64,000 nt of DNA from Verrucomicrobiota bacterium (GTDB lineage Bacteria > Verrucomicrobiota > Verrucomicrobiia > JADLBR01), in NCBI GenBank assembly GCA_029560585.1, contig JAKQKQ010000174.1:18202-82201 (forward strand). The letters are read 5' to 3'. The translations under genes were made by a program, and so were the position numbers. The notes beneath the pieces are model-generated. The model did not search any database. It saw nothing but the letters and a program-made list of their open reading frames with translations, and had not been told where the DNA came from. Below are positions 63,857 through 64,000 of the stretch, piece after piece; within the stretch, counting starts at the first letter, position 1; each line of letters begins with the position of its first letter.

Positions 63857-64000
63857 TAACCCGGATATTTCACAGCCTTGCGGGCTGTGAAATTCCGGGC
63901 TCTGGGAAAACCGCGCCATGAGAGCCAGTTATTGGGAAAGGTCTGGCAAAGACTGGGATTTTTCGCGGTTGCAGAGCGTGTTTCGCGGATCGGTGGCACC
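63857..64000. repeat. Hairpin-bounded dispersed element, copy 2 (runs off window)
   Basis: The start, the 20-bp hairpin with TTTCACAGCC/GGCTGTGAA arms and the 100-bp tail (CTCTGGGAAAACCGCGCCAT, GTTGCAGAG, TCGCGGATCG) match 25695-25832. Differences are scattered point changes and a few small insertions. The second closing hairpin, if present, would lie beyond the window end. Confidence 0.75.

Overview
The window is a high-GC, gene-dense chromosomal segment with no rRNA or tRNA that I can recognise. It suggests a Gram-negative bacterium of the PVC group (Planctomycetes, Verrucomicrobia, Lentisphaerae) or an allied uncultured phylum such as Hydrogenedentes or Sumerlaeota. The reasons are a long-form ispG, BamB-like propeller proteins, a DUF4855 protein, a non-haem uroporphyrinogen decarboxylase family protein, a GH95 fucosidase, an exosortase with EpsI, and intergenic spacers packed with hairpin repeats. 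This placement is inference from gene content; no phylogenetic marker was analysed.

Layout. 1-1378 is the 3' part of ispG. 1681-5999 (minus) holds a uroporphyrinogen decarboxylase family gene overlapping an rluE-type pseudouridine synthase, preceded by a GH95 fucosidase lipoprotein. 6274-13170 holds secreted and beta-propeller proteins and a lemA pair. 13409-13867 is a REP-associated (RAYT) transposase flanked by hairpins of its probable own family. 13969-25278 (minus) is one long operon for a complex I-type oxidoreductase in the order nuoA-B-C-D-H-I-J-K, MrpD-like, 86-aa membrane protein, NuoL/MrpD-like, nuoM, nuoN. It has four antiporter-type subunits instead of three and no nuoE, F or G. 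25917-28894 is a tandem of a Deg9-type serine protease and a degenerate copy of it. 29013-32655 holds a DUF4855 protein and a TauE/SafE permease.

32775-53728 is mostly a surface polysaccharide locus. It has a GT9 transferase, a UDP-galactopyranose mutase and a translationally coupled cassette of nucleotidyltransferase-kinase fusion, HAD phosphatase, methyltransferase, second nucleotidyltransferase, GT2, flippase and another glycosyltransferase. A STELLO-family protein, GT4 enzymes, one truncated GT4, an O-antigen ligase/polymerase-like protein, an exosortase, EpsI and an unknown secreted protein follow. A periplasmic L-fuconolactonase-like amidohydrolase and a zinc-ribbon protein sit inside this stretch.

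53968-63827 holds a large secreted protein of unknown function, a fused indolepyruvate:ferredoxin oxidoreductase, nadB and a yqjD-yqjE-yqjK-like envelope trio.

The genes suggest a carbohydrate-degrading, polysaccharide-coated bacterium. Its complex I could accept electrons from ferredoxin, which the indolepyruvate oxidoreductase would reduce, but no sequence feature here proves that. Three families of dispersed hairpin repeats occupy most of the longer intergenic gaps.
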